A stretch of 10,461 nucleotides of DNA from Mariprofundaceae bacterium (GCA_030950875.1 JAUZQS010000035.1:1-10461), one strand, 5' to 3'; shown: positions 1 to 8,060, counted from the stretch's first letter. Numbers and translations: made by a program. The notes: generated by a model not told the origin, from the letters alone.

Positions 1-1308
1 GCCATACATGCCGATGCCCTCTCCATTATTGATACAGGTGAATCCATTGATGTGCGCCATGGTAAGCTGGAGTCCATTGAACGTGAAGATTCACGCGGTG
101 TTGGTTTACGCGCTTTTATTGAGACGAGCAAAGGTTTGGCATTTGCATCGGCCAGTACATCCGATGTCTCTGAAAAAGGCCTCAAACTACTTGCCAAACA
201 AGTCGTTAATATGGCAAATATTTCCGAGCCAGACCCAGATGCTATGCCGCCAGAAGGTGCAGAACATCCAAGTGAGAATGAGCTTGCTGCATGGCGGAAA
301 AAATATCCGCACCAACCACATGGTTGGACAACCGAGCAAGCCAAAGAAGCAAGCTTATCATGCGAAGCTGCGGCTCTTGCTTATTCTGATAAAATATCAA
401 ATTCCGAAGGTGCAAGCGCCAGTTTTGGTGAAACAGCCATTGCCTATGCTGCATCCGATGGCTTCGTGGCCGATTATGAACGTGCATCCAGCTCTCTTTC
501 CATTTCAGTGATTGCTGGTGAAGGCGAATCAATGCAACGTGATTATGCTTATACACGGGCTAGGCAAGCATCAAAACTACGCAGCCCTGCTGAAGTTGGA
601 CAAGAAGCCTCCGAACGAACACTAAGACTTTTGGGAGCGTCGGGGCTTAGTAGCCGCACTACAAACGTAGTCTTTGAACCACGTATTGCGACATCTATTT
701 TGGGTCACTTAATATCCGCAATCAATGGCCGGGCCATCTTACAAAAGCGTTCATTTTTAAATGATGATGTGAATAAAAAATTATTCCCTGATTTTATTCA
801 CATCAGTGATAATCCCGACCATGCCGATGGTATGGGTAACCGTTTGTTTGATGGAGAAGGCACCCATTGCAAAGCGCATAATATTATTGAAGCAGGTACA
901 CTGACAGGTTTTTTAACCGATCGTTATGCCGCCAAACGCTTGGGCACATGTCCAACAGGTCATGCTAGGCGCGGCTTAACAGGTGATACGGGCATCGGCA
1001 CATCGAATCTTATTTTGCAGCCAGGCACAGAGAATTTAGATGCGATATTGCACGATATAGGTGATGGCGTGTTGATTACAGAATTAATGGGCTTTGGCAT
1101 CAATGGCGTGACAGGTGATTATTCACGTGGGGCATCAGGTTTTCTCATTGAAAATGGAAAAATATCTCGCCCTGTTCAAGCCTTTACCATTGCCGGTAAT
1201 TTAAGAAATATGTTTGCCGAGATTTCCCACATTGGTAATGATCTGACATGGTTCGGAGCAACAGCTACGCCTAGCATTGCCATTGCCAATATGACCATTG
1301 CAGGATAA
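1..1308 (+). CDS. pmbA: TldD/PmbA family protein (PmbA-like), 5' end outside the window
   Basis: The reading frame is open from base 1 and ends with TAA, giving 435 residues. E. coli PmbA (TldE) has about 450, so only a short N-terminal piece is missing. A GTG at 52 is an in-frame valine and not the start, because the residues before it (HADALSIIDTG) fit the family. Family features seen: the N-terminal block HGKLESIEREDSRGVGLRAF, and C-terminal blocks including FDGEGTHCKAHNIIEAG, GFLTDRYAAKRLG and GDYSRGASGFLIENG. TldD and PmbA proteins form a cytosolic heterodimeric metalloprotease, known for maturing peptides such as microcin B17 and for degrading the CcdA antitoxin. TldD carries the zinc-binding HExxxH motif; I see none here, which supports the PmbA/TldE subunit. 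No tldD gene is in the window. The next gene follows after 30 bp, so the two are likely co-transcribed. Confidence 0.9.
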   Translation, partial: AIHADALSIIDTGESIDVRHGKLESIEREDSRGVGLRAFIETSKGLAFASASTSDVSEKGLKLLAKQVVNMANISEPDPDAMPPEGAEHPSENELAAWRKKYPHQPHGWTTEQAKEASLSCEAAALAYSDKISNSEGASASFGETAIAYAASDGFVADYERASSSLSISVIAGEGESMQRDYAYTRARQASKLRSPAEVGQEASERTLRLLGASGLSSRTTNVVFEPRIATSILGHLISAINGRAILQKRSFLNDDVNKKLFPDFIHISDNPDHADGMGNRLFDGEGTHCKAHNIIEAGTLTGFLTDRYAAKRLGTCPTGHARRGLTGDTGIGTSNLILQPGTENLDAILHDIGDGVLITELMGFGINGVTGDYSRGASGFLIENGKISRPVQAFTIAGNLRNMFAEISHIGNDLTWFGATATPSIAIANMTIAG

Positions 1309-1338
1309 TAAGATAATAAGAGAAAATGGAGCTTCAAA

Positions 1339-2337
1339 ATGGAGACAAATGTGAGTTATGATGTTTACGGCGTGGGCAACGCCATTATGGATTTGCAAGT
1401 ACAATGCGATGATGCTTTTCTCGAGCGCAATGGCATTGAAAAGGGTGTCATGACACTCACTGAACCTGATCGTCAGCAGGTAATTTTGGATGCTTTATCC
1501 AATCATCAAATTAACTTTTGCTCAGGTGGTTCTGCTGCCAATACAATTGTTGGAATTGCCGATATGGGTGGCAGTGTAGCTTATGCTAGTAAAACAGGTA
1601 ATGATGGATTTGGTCGTCAATATTTAAACGAACTAAAAGAACTTGGCATTGATAGCCATGTCGATGCTGGCAGTGGCGATACTGGCACCTGCGTGGTGTT
1701 GATTACACCCGATGCTCAGCGCACCATGCTTACCCATTTAGGCATCTCAGTCACATTATCTGAAAGTGACATTGATGCGAATGCCATCGCTAAGGCAAAA
1801 TACGTCTATATCGAAGGCTATTTATTCGCGGGTGAATCCACCAAAGCTGCCGCACTCAAAGCCATTGAGCTTGCCAAGCAACACAACGTGAAAGTTGCGC
1901 TTACTATTTCCGACCCGTTTTTGATTGATATTTGCCGCGATGATTTCCAGGCCTTGATTGAAGGACCTGTAGATTTATTGTTTTGCAATGAAGCTGAAGC
2001 AACAGCTCTAACAGGTGAAGATAACCCCATTGATGCAGCACATGCAATTCATAAACACTGTGAAAATGTTGCTCTAACCTTGGGTAAAAAAGGCTCTATC
2101 ATTATGCACAATGGTGAAGCCTTGCCTATTGAAGGTGTTGAGGTAGATGCCATTGATACAACAGGTGCTGGTGATATGTATGCTGCAGGTGTGCTTTATG
2201 GCATTACCAACGGATTAACGTGGCAACATGCTGGGCATCTGGGCTCCCATGCCGCCGCCAAGGTCGTTGGACAGTTGGGCGCTCGTCTTCCAGAATCTCT
2301 TAGTAAAGAAGAAATTGAGGCACTTATCCACGAATAA
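1339..2337 (+). CDS. PfkB-family carbohydrate kinase, adenosine-kinase-like
   Basis: A 332-residue protein of the ribokinase/PfkB fold, which transfers phosphate from ATP to the hydroxymethyl group of a sugar or nucleoside in the cytosol. Visible motifs in order: the first beta strand DVYGVGNAIMD (8-18), the substrate-side glycine motif GGSAANT (63-69), NEAEATALTG (217-226), and PfkB signature 2 DTTGAGDMYAAG (273-284), where GAGD forms the anion hole and Asp279 is the expected catalytic base. The length and the GVGNAIMD opening match proteins usually annotated as bacterial adenosine kinase, but substrate cannot be settled within this family; ribokinase-like or fructokinase-like activity is possible. 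The ATG at 1339 is preceded by GGAG (1328-1331) at 7 bp. It follows pmbA by 30 bp with no terminator visible between them. I see no frameshift or missing key residue. Confidence 0.88.
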   Translation: METNVSYDVYGVGNAIMDLQVQCDDAFLERNGIEKGVMTLTEPDRQQVILDALSNHQINFCSGGSAANTIVGIADMGGSVAYASKTGNDGFGRQYLNELKELGIDSHVDAGSGDTGTCVVLITPDAQRTMLTHLGISVTLSESDIDANAIAKAKYVYIEGYLFAGESTKAAALKAIELAKQHNVKVALTISDPFLIDICRDDFQALIEGPVDLLFCNEAEATALTGEDNPIDAAHAIHKHCENVALTLGKKGSIIMHNGEALPIEGVEVDAIDTTGAGDMYAAGVLYGITNGLTWQHAGHLGSHAAAKVVGQLGARLPESLSKEEIEALIHE

Positions 2338-2529
2338 ATGTGTCAACGTAAAGTAGAAGTATCCGCTTTTGCCACAGATAAAATTGTCCGCTTTTGTTTT
2401 TGTAATATGGCAGTTTTTCGCCATGCATGGGGGGAGGTAGAGCGGCGTAGGATGCCAAAGCCGAGTTTACTCCTGTAAATTCGACATTCCGCACCCTTAC
2501 AATTATTTAGAGCAACAGGAGTTCTGCAC
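2338..2529. other. Intergenic region with short direct repeats, possible insertion-element relic
   Basis: These 192 bases between the kinase and the helicase gene hold no convincing gene. They begin with TGTCAACGTAAAG directly after the kinase stop and contain two copies of TCCGCTTTTG (2362-2371 and 2387-2396), offset by exactly 25 bp. Ends that start with TGT and carry internal tandem-like repeats are typical of IS21-type elements, so this could be a leftover end, but no transposase remains and I cannot confirm the family. A short inverted repeat TTTAC/GTAAA lies at 2466-2479. I found no clear sigma-70 promoter for the helicase, which must start in or before this stretch. Confidence 0.35.
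2362..2396. repeat. Two 10-bp direct repeats TCCGCTTTTG, 25 bp apart
   Basis: Identical copies lie at 2362-2371 and 2387-2396, about two and a half helical turns apart. They may be transposase-binding repeats of an element end, or a regulator site upstream of the helicase gene. A third match, TATCCGCTTTT at 10132-10142, is within chance expectation for a window of this size. Confidence 0.5.
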
Positions 2530-5500
2530 ATGGCTCGTATCTCGTTTGGGAATACATGGTGGGGTAAAAAATGGCTCGATGCGCTGGCGCGAACAGACTA
2601 TAGCAACCGCCTGCCGCGTGGGATGAGTTATGCCCGCAAAGGTTCAGTTAAACATCTCTCTATCCTCGGCAAACGGGTTGAGGCAAGTGTGCAGGGCTCG
2701 CACCGTGCCCCATATGAAGTTGAGATAGCACTGCCTACATTTAATGCGGCGCAGAAAAAGGCTGTTGTTGAGAGTATAGCAGGCAATCCGCTTCTTCTTT
2801 CTCATCTTCTTATTCGCAAGCTTCCACCAGCGCTGCTGCATGAATTTGAGACGCGCAAGGTGGCACTTTTCCCAAAAAGTTGGGATGATGTTGGTGCTCA
2901 GTGTTCTTGTCCTGACTGGGCAGCCTGCTGCAAACATATCGCTGCTGTGATCTACATGATTGCCAATGAAATTGATAAAAATCCATTTATTCTCTTTGAT
3001 TTGCATGACTTTGACCTCTTTAAGGCCCTTGAGAAGAAGGGTTTTAAGACAGAAAAACAAGCCGCGCTGATTCCCAATGCGAAGGATTACCTTTTAAAGA
3101 TTCATCCCGAAAAACAAGAAAAATCTATGGATATTGATCTGGCATGCCTTGATTTCTCCACGGTTGAGAAATCTACGGGTGCATTGGTGGGCTTGCTCCC
3201 TGAATCACCACTGTTTTACCCAGCCAAAGATTTTCGACTTATCCTTGAGAAATTCTTAAATATTGCTGCTAAAGAGACAGCCCGGCTACTTGCAGGCTGG
3301 GATAAGCAGGAGGTGCCGCTTGATCTTTTTACAGATCTGGACGTATCGCTTGGTGCAGATCTTCACGTGGAATCAATTGACCTTAGCGCGATCGATAAGC
3401 AGTTCACCTACAGTTCCGATGAGGAGTTGATAGAGCTTTTATCCATGCTCTACAGGCTTCCGCGCAAGCAGCTGCATTCCCATCATCGGGGAGCGCTTGT
3501 TTTATCACTTGCGGCTCACCTTGTGCTGACCTCGTTGAAGCAGGGGACAATTTTACCAGAGCTGATGGCTGTTAAAGGCGGTTATCGAATACGCTGGCTT
3601 CCAGCTCTGCTTACAGCGGAGATGAGGACTCTTTTCGAAGCGATATGTGCACTGTCTCCAGTTGATCTAATCCGCAAACCAACTCTTTCCATCGAGGAGC
3701 AGGTGAAGACACTCTGTGCAATATTTCTAGATACGCTTATCCGGATATTTTCTGAGGTGAATGCAGCGTTTAATGCGGATCATATCACGGGACTTTTCTT
3801 TTGTGGCAGCACTTGGAAACCATCCAGCGCCTTTGATGAGAAAGAAATTCCGGGCAGTATTGCCCTCTGGTTGAGTCGTCTGCACATCTCCCGCAAGTCT
3901 ATTGTGCCGTTATTGAAGATTGAAGAGGAGAGTGAGGGTTTCTCCCTGCATCTTTTTGCCGAGGATCGAGCCGATGAGTTTTCCCCGCCTATTCCCTTCA
4001 AAACGATCCTTAGCGATAAAAAATACGCCGATGCGCGACTGCCACTTCTCAAGGATGTTGCGCTTCTCACCGATTATATTCCTCATATAGCAACGCTTCT
4101 CGCCACATCGGGTGATGACACCGCCTTTTTTGATGGTGAGGATTTTGTAGCACTGTTTTTTCAACAACTGCCACTGCTTCGACTTCTCGGTATTCCCCTA
4201 TTGCTGCCGAAGGGGCTGAATAAGCTGATTCGGCCTGGCATTAGTGCGCATGTAAAAAAGGCAACTGCGGCTGCATCAGCAAAGAGCTATTTGTCGCTTG
4301 ATGAGATGTTAAGTTTTGAATGGCGCATTGCCCTTGGTGATGAGCTTTTAACCGCCGAGGAATTCCGTAAGTTGACGTTGGGAGCCAAAGGCATTGTCAA
4401 AATCAAGGATAGTTTTGTCTATTTGGATGAAAAAGAGCTTCAGAAGCTCTGGAAAGGGCTAGAAAAAGAGCCTAAACTTTCGACGCAAGACAGGCTACGC
4501 ATTGTACTTTCTGGGGAGTATGAGGGGGCGACACTGCATCTTGATGATGAGGTTCGCAGACTCATTGATGAGCTCTTGCATGTACGCACGATACCAGTAC
4601 CAAATGCACTAAAAGCCGATCTTCGAGCCTACCAACAACGGGGCTTTGAATGGCTTGCGAAAAATATCCAGATTGGCTTTGGAAGTCTTATTGCCGATGA
4701 TATGGGGCTCGGAAAGACGATCCAGGTCATCGCCTTAATGCTAAAAATGAAAGAGGATGGTATGCTGGCAAAAGAGCCAGCCCTTGTGGTTGTGCCAACA
4801 ACCCTGCTTACCAACTGGAACCGAGAGATAGAAAAGTTTGCCCCGAATCTTAAGGTTCATACCTATCACGGCAGTGATCGGAAACTGGAGGTCAAAGATA
4901 ACGATCTTATTCTGACCAGTTATGGGTTGGTACGGCGTGATGAGGCAATCTTTCAGAAACAGCGGTGGGCAGTTGCCATTCTGGATGAAGCGCAGAATAT
5001 CAAAAACCCTGGTACTGCGCAGACCAAGGCGATCAAAAAAATAAAAAGTAGCCTTCGTATCGCCATGACAGGTACGCCAGTGGAAAATCGCCTCAGTGAA
5101 TATTGGAGTATCTTTGATTTTCTAAACAAAGGCTACCTTAAAGGGGAGCAGGCGTTTAAGAAGGAGTTTGCCCTGCCCATTGAGCGAAACCGCAGTCAGG
5201 TGGCGCTGGATCGTTTTCAGAAGATCACCAGCCCCTTCATTATCCGCAGACTTAAGAGCGATAAATCCATTATCAGTGATCTGCCCGATAAGGTGGAGAT
5301 GGATCAATACTGTTGCTTGAGTACCGATCAGGCGGCTCTCTATCAGAATGTGCTTGACCAAGCCCTGAAGAAGATCAAAACGTTGGATGGCATTGAACGA
5401 AGAGGATTGGTGTTGCAGTTGATCACTAGCCTTAAACAGGTTTGCAATCATCCCTCCCATTATCTTAAAAAATCCGAAACAACACCAGAACTATCTGGCA

Positions 5501-6018
5501 AGGCGGCACTGCTGATGGATCTGCTTTCCACGATGGAGGAGAATGGGGAGAAGGTGATTATCTTCACACAATACAGGCAGATGGGGGAGCTGTTAAAGGC
5601 GATGATAAGAGAGCGATTTTCAACCGAAGCGCTGTTTCTCCATGGTGGGGTATCACGTAAAAAGAGGGATGATATGGTCGACCGTTTCCAAGGTGAGCCC
5701 TATACCAAGATCATGATTCTCTCTCTAAAAGCCGGTGGTACTGGACTTAATCTTACGGCGGCACAAAACGTCATTCATTTTGATCTATGGTGGAATCCTG
5801 CCGTAGAAGCGCAGGCCACCGATCGTGCTTACCGCATAGGTCAGACCAAAAATGTTATGGTTCACCGACTCATCACCAAAGGAACATTTGAAGAGAAAAT
5901 TGACCGCATGATCAAAGACAAAAAAGAACTGGCCGACCTTGCAGTACTCAGTGGTGAGAAGTGGATAGGCGAGTTTGGAGATAATGAATTAAGGGATATC
6001 TTCTCACTCGGAGAGTGA
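2530..6018 (+). CDS. SWIM zinc-finger / SNF2-family ATPase (DEAD/DEAH-type helicase)
   Basis: A 1162-residue intact protein. The N-terminus (FGNTWWGKKWLDAL, then LPRGMSYARKG) leads into a SWIM zinc finger CSCPDWAACCKH (125-136: Cys125, Cys127, Cys134, His136), expected to bind nucleic acid or protein. Residues about 150-690 are a long region without motifs I recognise. The SNF2 core follows: DDMGLGKT Walker A (723-730), LDEAQ Walker B (818-822), TGTPVENR motif III (847-854), GGTGLNL motif V (1069-1075) and QATDRAYRIGQ motif VI (1095-1105). All ATPase residues are present, so it should be an active DNA translocase or remodeller. AGGAG at 2517-2521, 8 bp before the ATG, supports the start. In many bacteria a YwqB-like SWIM protein and a YwqA-like SNF2 helicase are separate genes; here they appear as one chain. 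One hand-counted line was 50% GC against 42% in the kinase, and both flanks carry repeats, which suggests transfer. The exact role is unknown; repair, transcription-linked remodelling or phage defence are possible. Confidence 0.93.
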   Translation: MARISFGNTWWGKKWLDALARTDYSNRLPRGMSYARKGSVKHLSILGKRVEASVQGSHRAPYEVEIALPTFNAAQKKAVVESIAGNPLLLSHLLIRKLPPALLHEFETRKVALFPKSWDDVGAQCSCPDWAACCKHIAAVIYMIANEIDKNPFILFDLHDFDLFKALEKKGFKTEKQAALIPNAKDYLLKIHPEKQEKSMDIDLACLDFSTVEKSTGALVGLLPESPLFYPAKDFRLILEKFLNIAAKETARLLAGWDKQEVPLDLFTDLDVSLGADLHVESIDLSAIDKQFTYSSDEELIELLSMLYRLPRKQLHSHHRGALVLSLAAHLVLTSLKQGTILPELMAVKGGYRIRWLPALLTAEMRTLFEAICALSPVDLIRKPTLSIEEQVKTLCAIFLDTLIRIFSEVNAAFNADHITGLFFCGSTWKPSSAFDEKEIPGSIALWLSRLHISRKSIVPLLKIEEESEGFSLHLFAEDRADEFSPPIPFKTILSDKKYADARLPLLKDVALLTDYIPHIATLLATSGDDTAFFDGEDFVALFFQQLPLLRLLGIPLLLPKGLNKLIRPGISAHVKKATAAASAKSYLSLDEMLSFEWRIALGDELLTAEEFRKLTLGAKGIVKIKDSFVYLDEKELQKLWKGLEKEPKLSTQDRLRIVLSGEYEGATLHLDDEVRRLIDELLHVRTIPVPNALKADLRAYQQRGFEWLAKNIQIGFGSLIADDMGLGKTIQVIALMLKMKEDGMLAKEPALVVVPTTLLTNWNREIEKFAPNLKVHTYHGSDRKLEVKDNDLILTSYGLVRRDEAIFQKQRWAVAILDEAQNIKNPGTAQTKAIKKIKSSLRIAMTGTPVENRLSEYWSIFDFLNKGYLKGEQAFKKEFALPIERNRSQVALDRFQKITSPFIIRRLKSDKSIISDLPDKVEMDQYCCLSTDQAALYQNVLDQALKKIKTLDGIERRGLVLQLITSLKQVCNHPSHYLKKSETTPELSGKAALLMDLLSTMEENGEKVIIFTQYRQMGELLKAMIRERFSTEALFLHGGVSRKKRDDMVDRFQGEPYTKIMILSLKAGGTGLNLTAAQNVIHFDLWWNPAVEAQATDRAYRIGQTKNVMVHRLITKGTFEEKIDRMIKDKKELADLAVLSGEKWIGEFGDNELRDIFSLGE

Positions 6019-6202
6019 TGGTTTTTGAACCAATAGAAGTTATTATGCCTCTGGTGGCTTGAATAGTTACAGTGTTTTTTTGCTGAATTATAGGTAACTA
6101 TTCAGCTACACCTTGTTTTACAACCGTGCTGAATAGTTACAATTATAGCTTATAAGAAATAAGAAGTGCGATGTATGTGCAAACACTTGCAGCATCTAGA
6201 CC
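6019..6202. other. Repeat-rich region between convergent genes
   Basis: No gene is visible in these 184 bases. They separate the helicase stop from the stop of the VWA gene on the other strand and are dominated by copies of a TGAATAGTTAC motif in both orientations (described separately). Such a region may hold the terminators for both converging transcripts, or be the relic of an insertion element that bordered the helicase gene. Confidence 0.5.
6060..6141. repeat. Inverted and direct copies of GCTGAATAGTTAC
   Basis: A perfect 13-bp inverted repeat is formed by GTAACTATTCAGC (6094-6106) and GCTGAATAGTTAC (6128-6140) with a 21-bp spacer. TGAATAGTTACA also occurs as a direct repeat at 6060-6071 and 6130-6141. 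A shorter inverted pair, GCTGAAT (6082-6088) and ATTCAGC (6100-6106), is nested inside. The large stem-loop could terminate transcription from either side, although no T-run follows it directly on either strand. The reuse of one motif in three places fits mobile-element ends or protein-binding sites better than a simple terminator. Confidence 0.75.
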
Positions 6203-6985
6203 TTAATGAAACTTTAGTTGCAACATGCGCCCACCAGAAATATCTGCAATTTTTTGAAATGCTACTTTCGTTGATGTATCACTATTACCCAACGGCAGCG
6301 TAAATACAGGTGCCTTAATAGCATGATAATGCACCGTATCGGTCGGTGGCTCATCACCAATCAGCATATAAGCACCTGGAATAGGTACATCTTTTGTTAG
6401 TACATCAAAAGCATGTCCAACTGTTTCTTGATTGCCAATAAATGGTGCGCTTTGCATCAGATAATCAAACATTTCACCCATCGTACCGCTATATGTACCA
6501 AGTCGATTGTCGGCATACCATGTAATCGCACTTAAATGCTTGCCTGAACGAATCGCTATAACCCGTAAAATAGGAATCAAAAAAGCTGTTACCCCATGCA
6601 TAGAACCCGTAGCATCAATAACCAAATGCAAGTCTTTACCAGGCAGAGCACGCAGACCGTTAATCATCATCTCAAAATCTTTTCGCCCCTGCCCCTTACC
6701 AAGACCTGCTGAAGCCAATACTTTATTCATTTGAGCCTGAGAATCTGAACCAACCAAGGTATTCATTTCCTCTAGCAATTCTAAATTACGCGATTTAGCC
6801 GATGCCAAGTCTTTTTTTAGCTGAGCAATCTCCTCCTTGGTCTTAAATGACTCGCCTGAATCCTGCGCTTTTGAAACCATCAAAAACATCGCAAATAAAA
6901 AGATAAATGCCGCCAACATCAACAATGCCATATCGGAAAAAACTTCGTAAATAGAGGTTGTGTCCTGCTCGCGACGTGAACGCAT
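6203..6985 (-). CDS. Single-pass membrane protein with VWA domain, ExbD/MotB-like partner of the channel gene
   Basis: A 260-residue protein. A short charged N-terminus is followed by one transmembrane helix (about 19-38). Asp18 sits at its start (VFSDMALLMLAAF), where ExbD, TolR and MotB keep the proton-carrying aspartate. A probable coiled coil (about 47-78) leads to a VWA domain (about 118-258) with the metal-site motif DATGSM (124-129), a common variant of DxSxS, and a second loop GDEPPTD (210-216). By analogy to MotB, the N-terminus is cytosolic and the VWA domain periplasmic. I see no OmpA-like peptidoglycan-binding domain, so it is not an ordinary MotB. The ATG lies 2 bp after the channel gene's stop and is preceded by GAGGA (6992-6996) within that gene, indicating translational coupling. 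Function is unknown; the VWA domain may bind a periplasmic or envelope ligand in a metal-dependent way. Confidence 0.8.
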   Translation of the reverse strand: MRSRREQDTTSIYEVFSDMALLMLAAFIFLFAMFLMVSKAQDSGESFKTKEEIAQLKKDLASAKSRNLELLEEMNTLVGSDSQAQMNKVLASAGLGKGQGRKDFEMMINGLRALPGKDLHLVIDATGSMHGVTAFLIPILRVIAIRSGKHLSAITWYADNRLGTYSGTMGEMFDYLMQSAPFIGNQETVGHAFDVLTKDVPIPGAYMLIGDEPPTDTVHYHAIKAPVFTLPLGNSDTSTKVAFQKIADISGGRMLQLKFH

Positions 6986-6987
6986 GT

Positions 6988-8040
6988 TTAATCCTCAGGC
7001 TTGTTTTCTACACGGCTCTGCGCTGCAACGCCTACCGAAAATCCCATCGAAGCCAAAAGACGCTGTTTAAAGTTCGCTAGCTTCTTTTGCAAAGTCAGCT
7101 CATAACGCAAAACCTTGGCATAATGACGATGCACCGCAATGGCTTTAAATACTTCATCATCACTGGCTTTCAAACGCGTTGCAGCTTTCAAATCTTGCAT
7201 TTCTTCCGAAAAATCAGACATCGCAACCCTACTTTGCTGTAACGCTTGGGTTAATGCTGAAAGCCTTGTTTCCATGCCTACCACGACACGGTCTAATTGC
7301 CTAAAATCACGCTGCACCGATGGTGTCAAATCAACAGCCGCATAGACCATACAAGTGCGCGTTAATAAATCTTGTAAAGCTTCAATGGAGTTATCACCAA
7401 TATAGGCAAACATGCGTAACAACACCCCGCCCATAATTGAACCCAATAAGGTCGTATAAAATGCCAAACCCATACCAGACATGGCCTCACGCAGACCAAT
7501 CAAAACCGACATGGTATCAGAACCAACATTTTCAAGCGCTCCATTCAAACCTGTTAAAGTAATTGTCAGACCCAAGACAGTACCAATGAGTCCCATAGTA
7601 ATCATAAGACTGCCAAGAAGTGCTACAAAACGAGCCCCGCGAATATAGCCTGAAAATTCCACCGTACTAAGTGCGGACAAATCAACCTGACCACCATTTT
7701 TATGAATATATTGCAGCGACGAAATAAAACGACTGCTTACTTGCCGACCTTTGGCAGTCGCCCCATACAAACCATGCTTCTCAAGCTGATATTGTAGGCG
7801 ATAAGCATAAAACCACTCCCATGTTAACCCTGCAACATGGACAAAACTAATAAATACGCCAAAGACAAATGTACCCAAAATAACCCATGTCACACGCGAT
7901 GTATCATAAATAATATAATTCCAGATATCCGCCTGCTGAAACAACTGTATAAACACCGAGGCACATATACATGCCCATATCACCCACAAAACCAATGTTT
8001 TTAAACCACGTTGATCCAGTGCCTTTTGATTCTGCGCCAC
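6988..8040 (-). CDS. MotA/TolQ/ExbB-type ion channel protein
   Basis: A 350-residue inner-membrane protein. Predicted transmembrane helices lie near 14-33, 51-72, 138-163 and 186-212. The conserved MotA_ExbB core is visible around LLGSLMITMGLIGTVLGLT (141-159) and EAMSGMGLAFYTTLLGSIMG (185-204), the helices that line the ion path. The C-terminal about 130 residues are polar and probably helical, and should lie in the cytosol, longer than the tail of ExbB or TolQ. Members of this family form pentamers around a dimer of the single-pass partner and turn ion flow into rotation. The start is GTG at 8040, with AGGGGG (8046-8051) 5 bp upstream. The downstream VWA gene follows after 2 bp. An inverted-repeat element lies immediately upstream, between this gene and gpmI. 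No flagellar, tol or ton gene is nearby, so the usual roles are not supported by context. Confidence 0.85.
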   Translation of the reverse strand: MAQNQKALDQRGLKTLVLWVIWACICASVFIQLFQQADIWNYIIYDTSRVTWVILGTFVFGVFISFVHVAGLTWEWFYAYRLQYQLEKHGLYGATAKGRQVSSRFISSLQYIHKNGGQVDLSALSTVEFSGYIRGARFVALLGSLMITMGLIGTVLGLTITLTGLNGALENVGSDTMSVLIGLREAMSGMGLAFYTTLLGSIMGGVLLRMFAYIGDNSIEALQDLLTRTCMVYAAVDLTPSVQRDFRQLDRVVVGMETRLSALTQALQQSRVAMSDFSEEMQDLKAATRLKASDDEVFKAIAVHRHYAKVLRYELTLQKKLANFKQRLLASMGFSVGVAAQSRVENKPED

Positions 8041-8060
8041 GCCTGCCCCCTATTCTCTAA

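Noticed and set aside
8..511. Plus-strand 167-codon open frame at the window start
   Set aside because: It is a shifted frame over the pmbA coding sequence, whose product clearly matches the family.
2644..3060. Minus-strand 138-codon open frame inside the helicase gene
   Set aside because: It lies wholly opposite the SWIM-domain coding region, which has strong protein-level motifs; the antisense product has no recognisable features.
6203..8040. Flagellar MotA/MotB or TolQ/TolR assignment
   Set aside because: The partner has a VWA domain and no OmpA-like or TolR C-terminal domain, and no flagellar or tol genes are nearby. Only the channel superfamily is supported.
2530..8040. Definite annotation as a Zorya system
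   Set aside because: Opposite orientation, missing OmpA-like domain and repeat relics between the units leave only a resemblance, so it is listed as a hypothesis.
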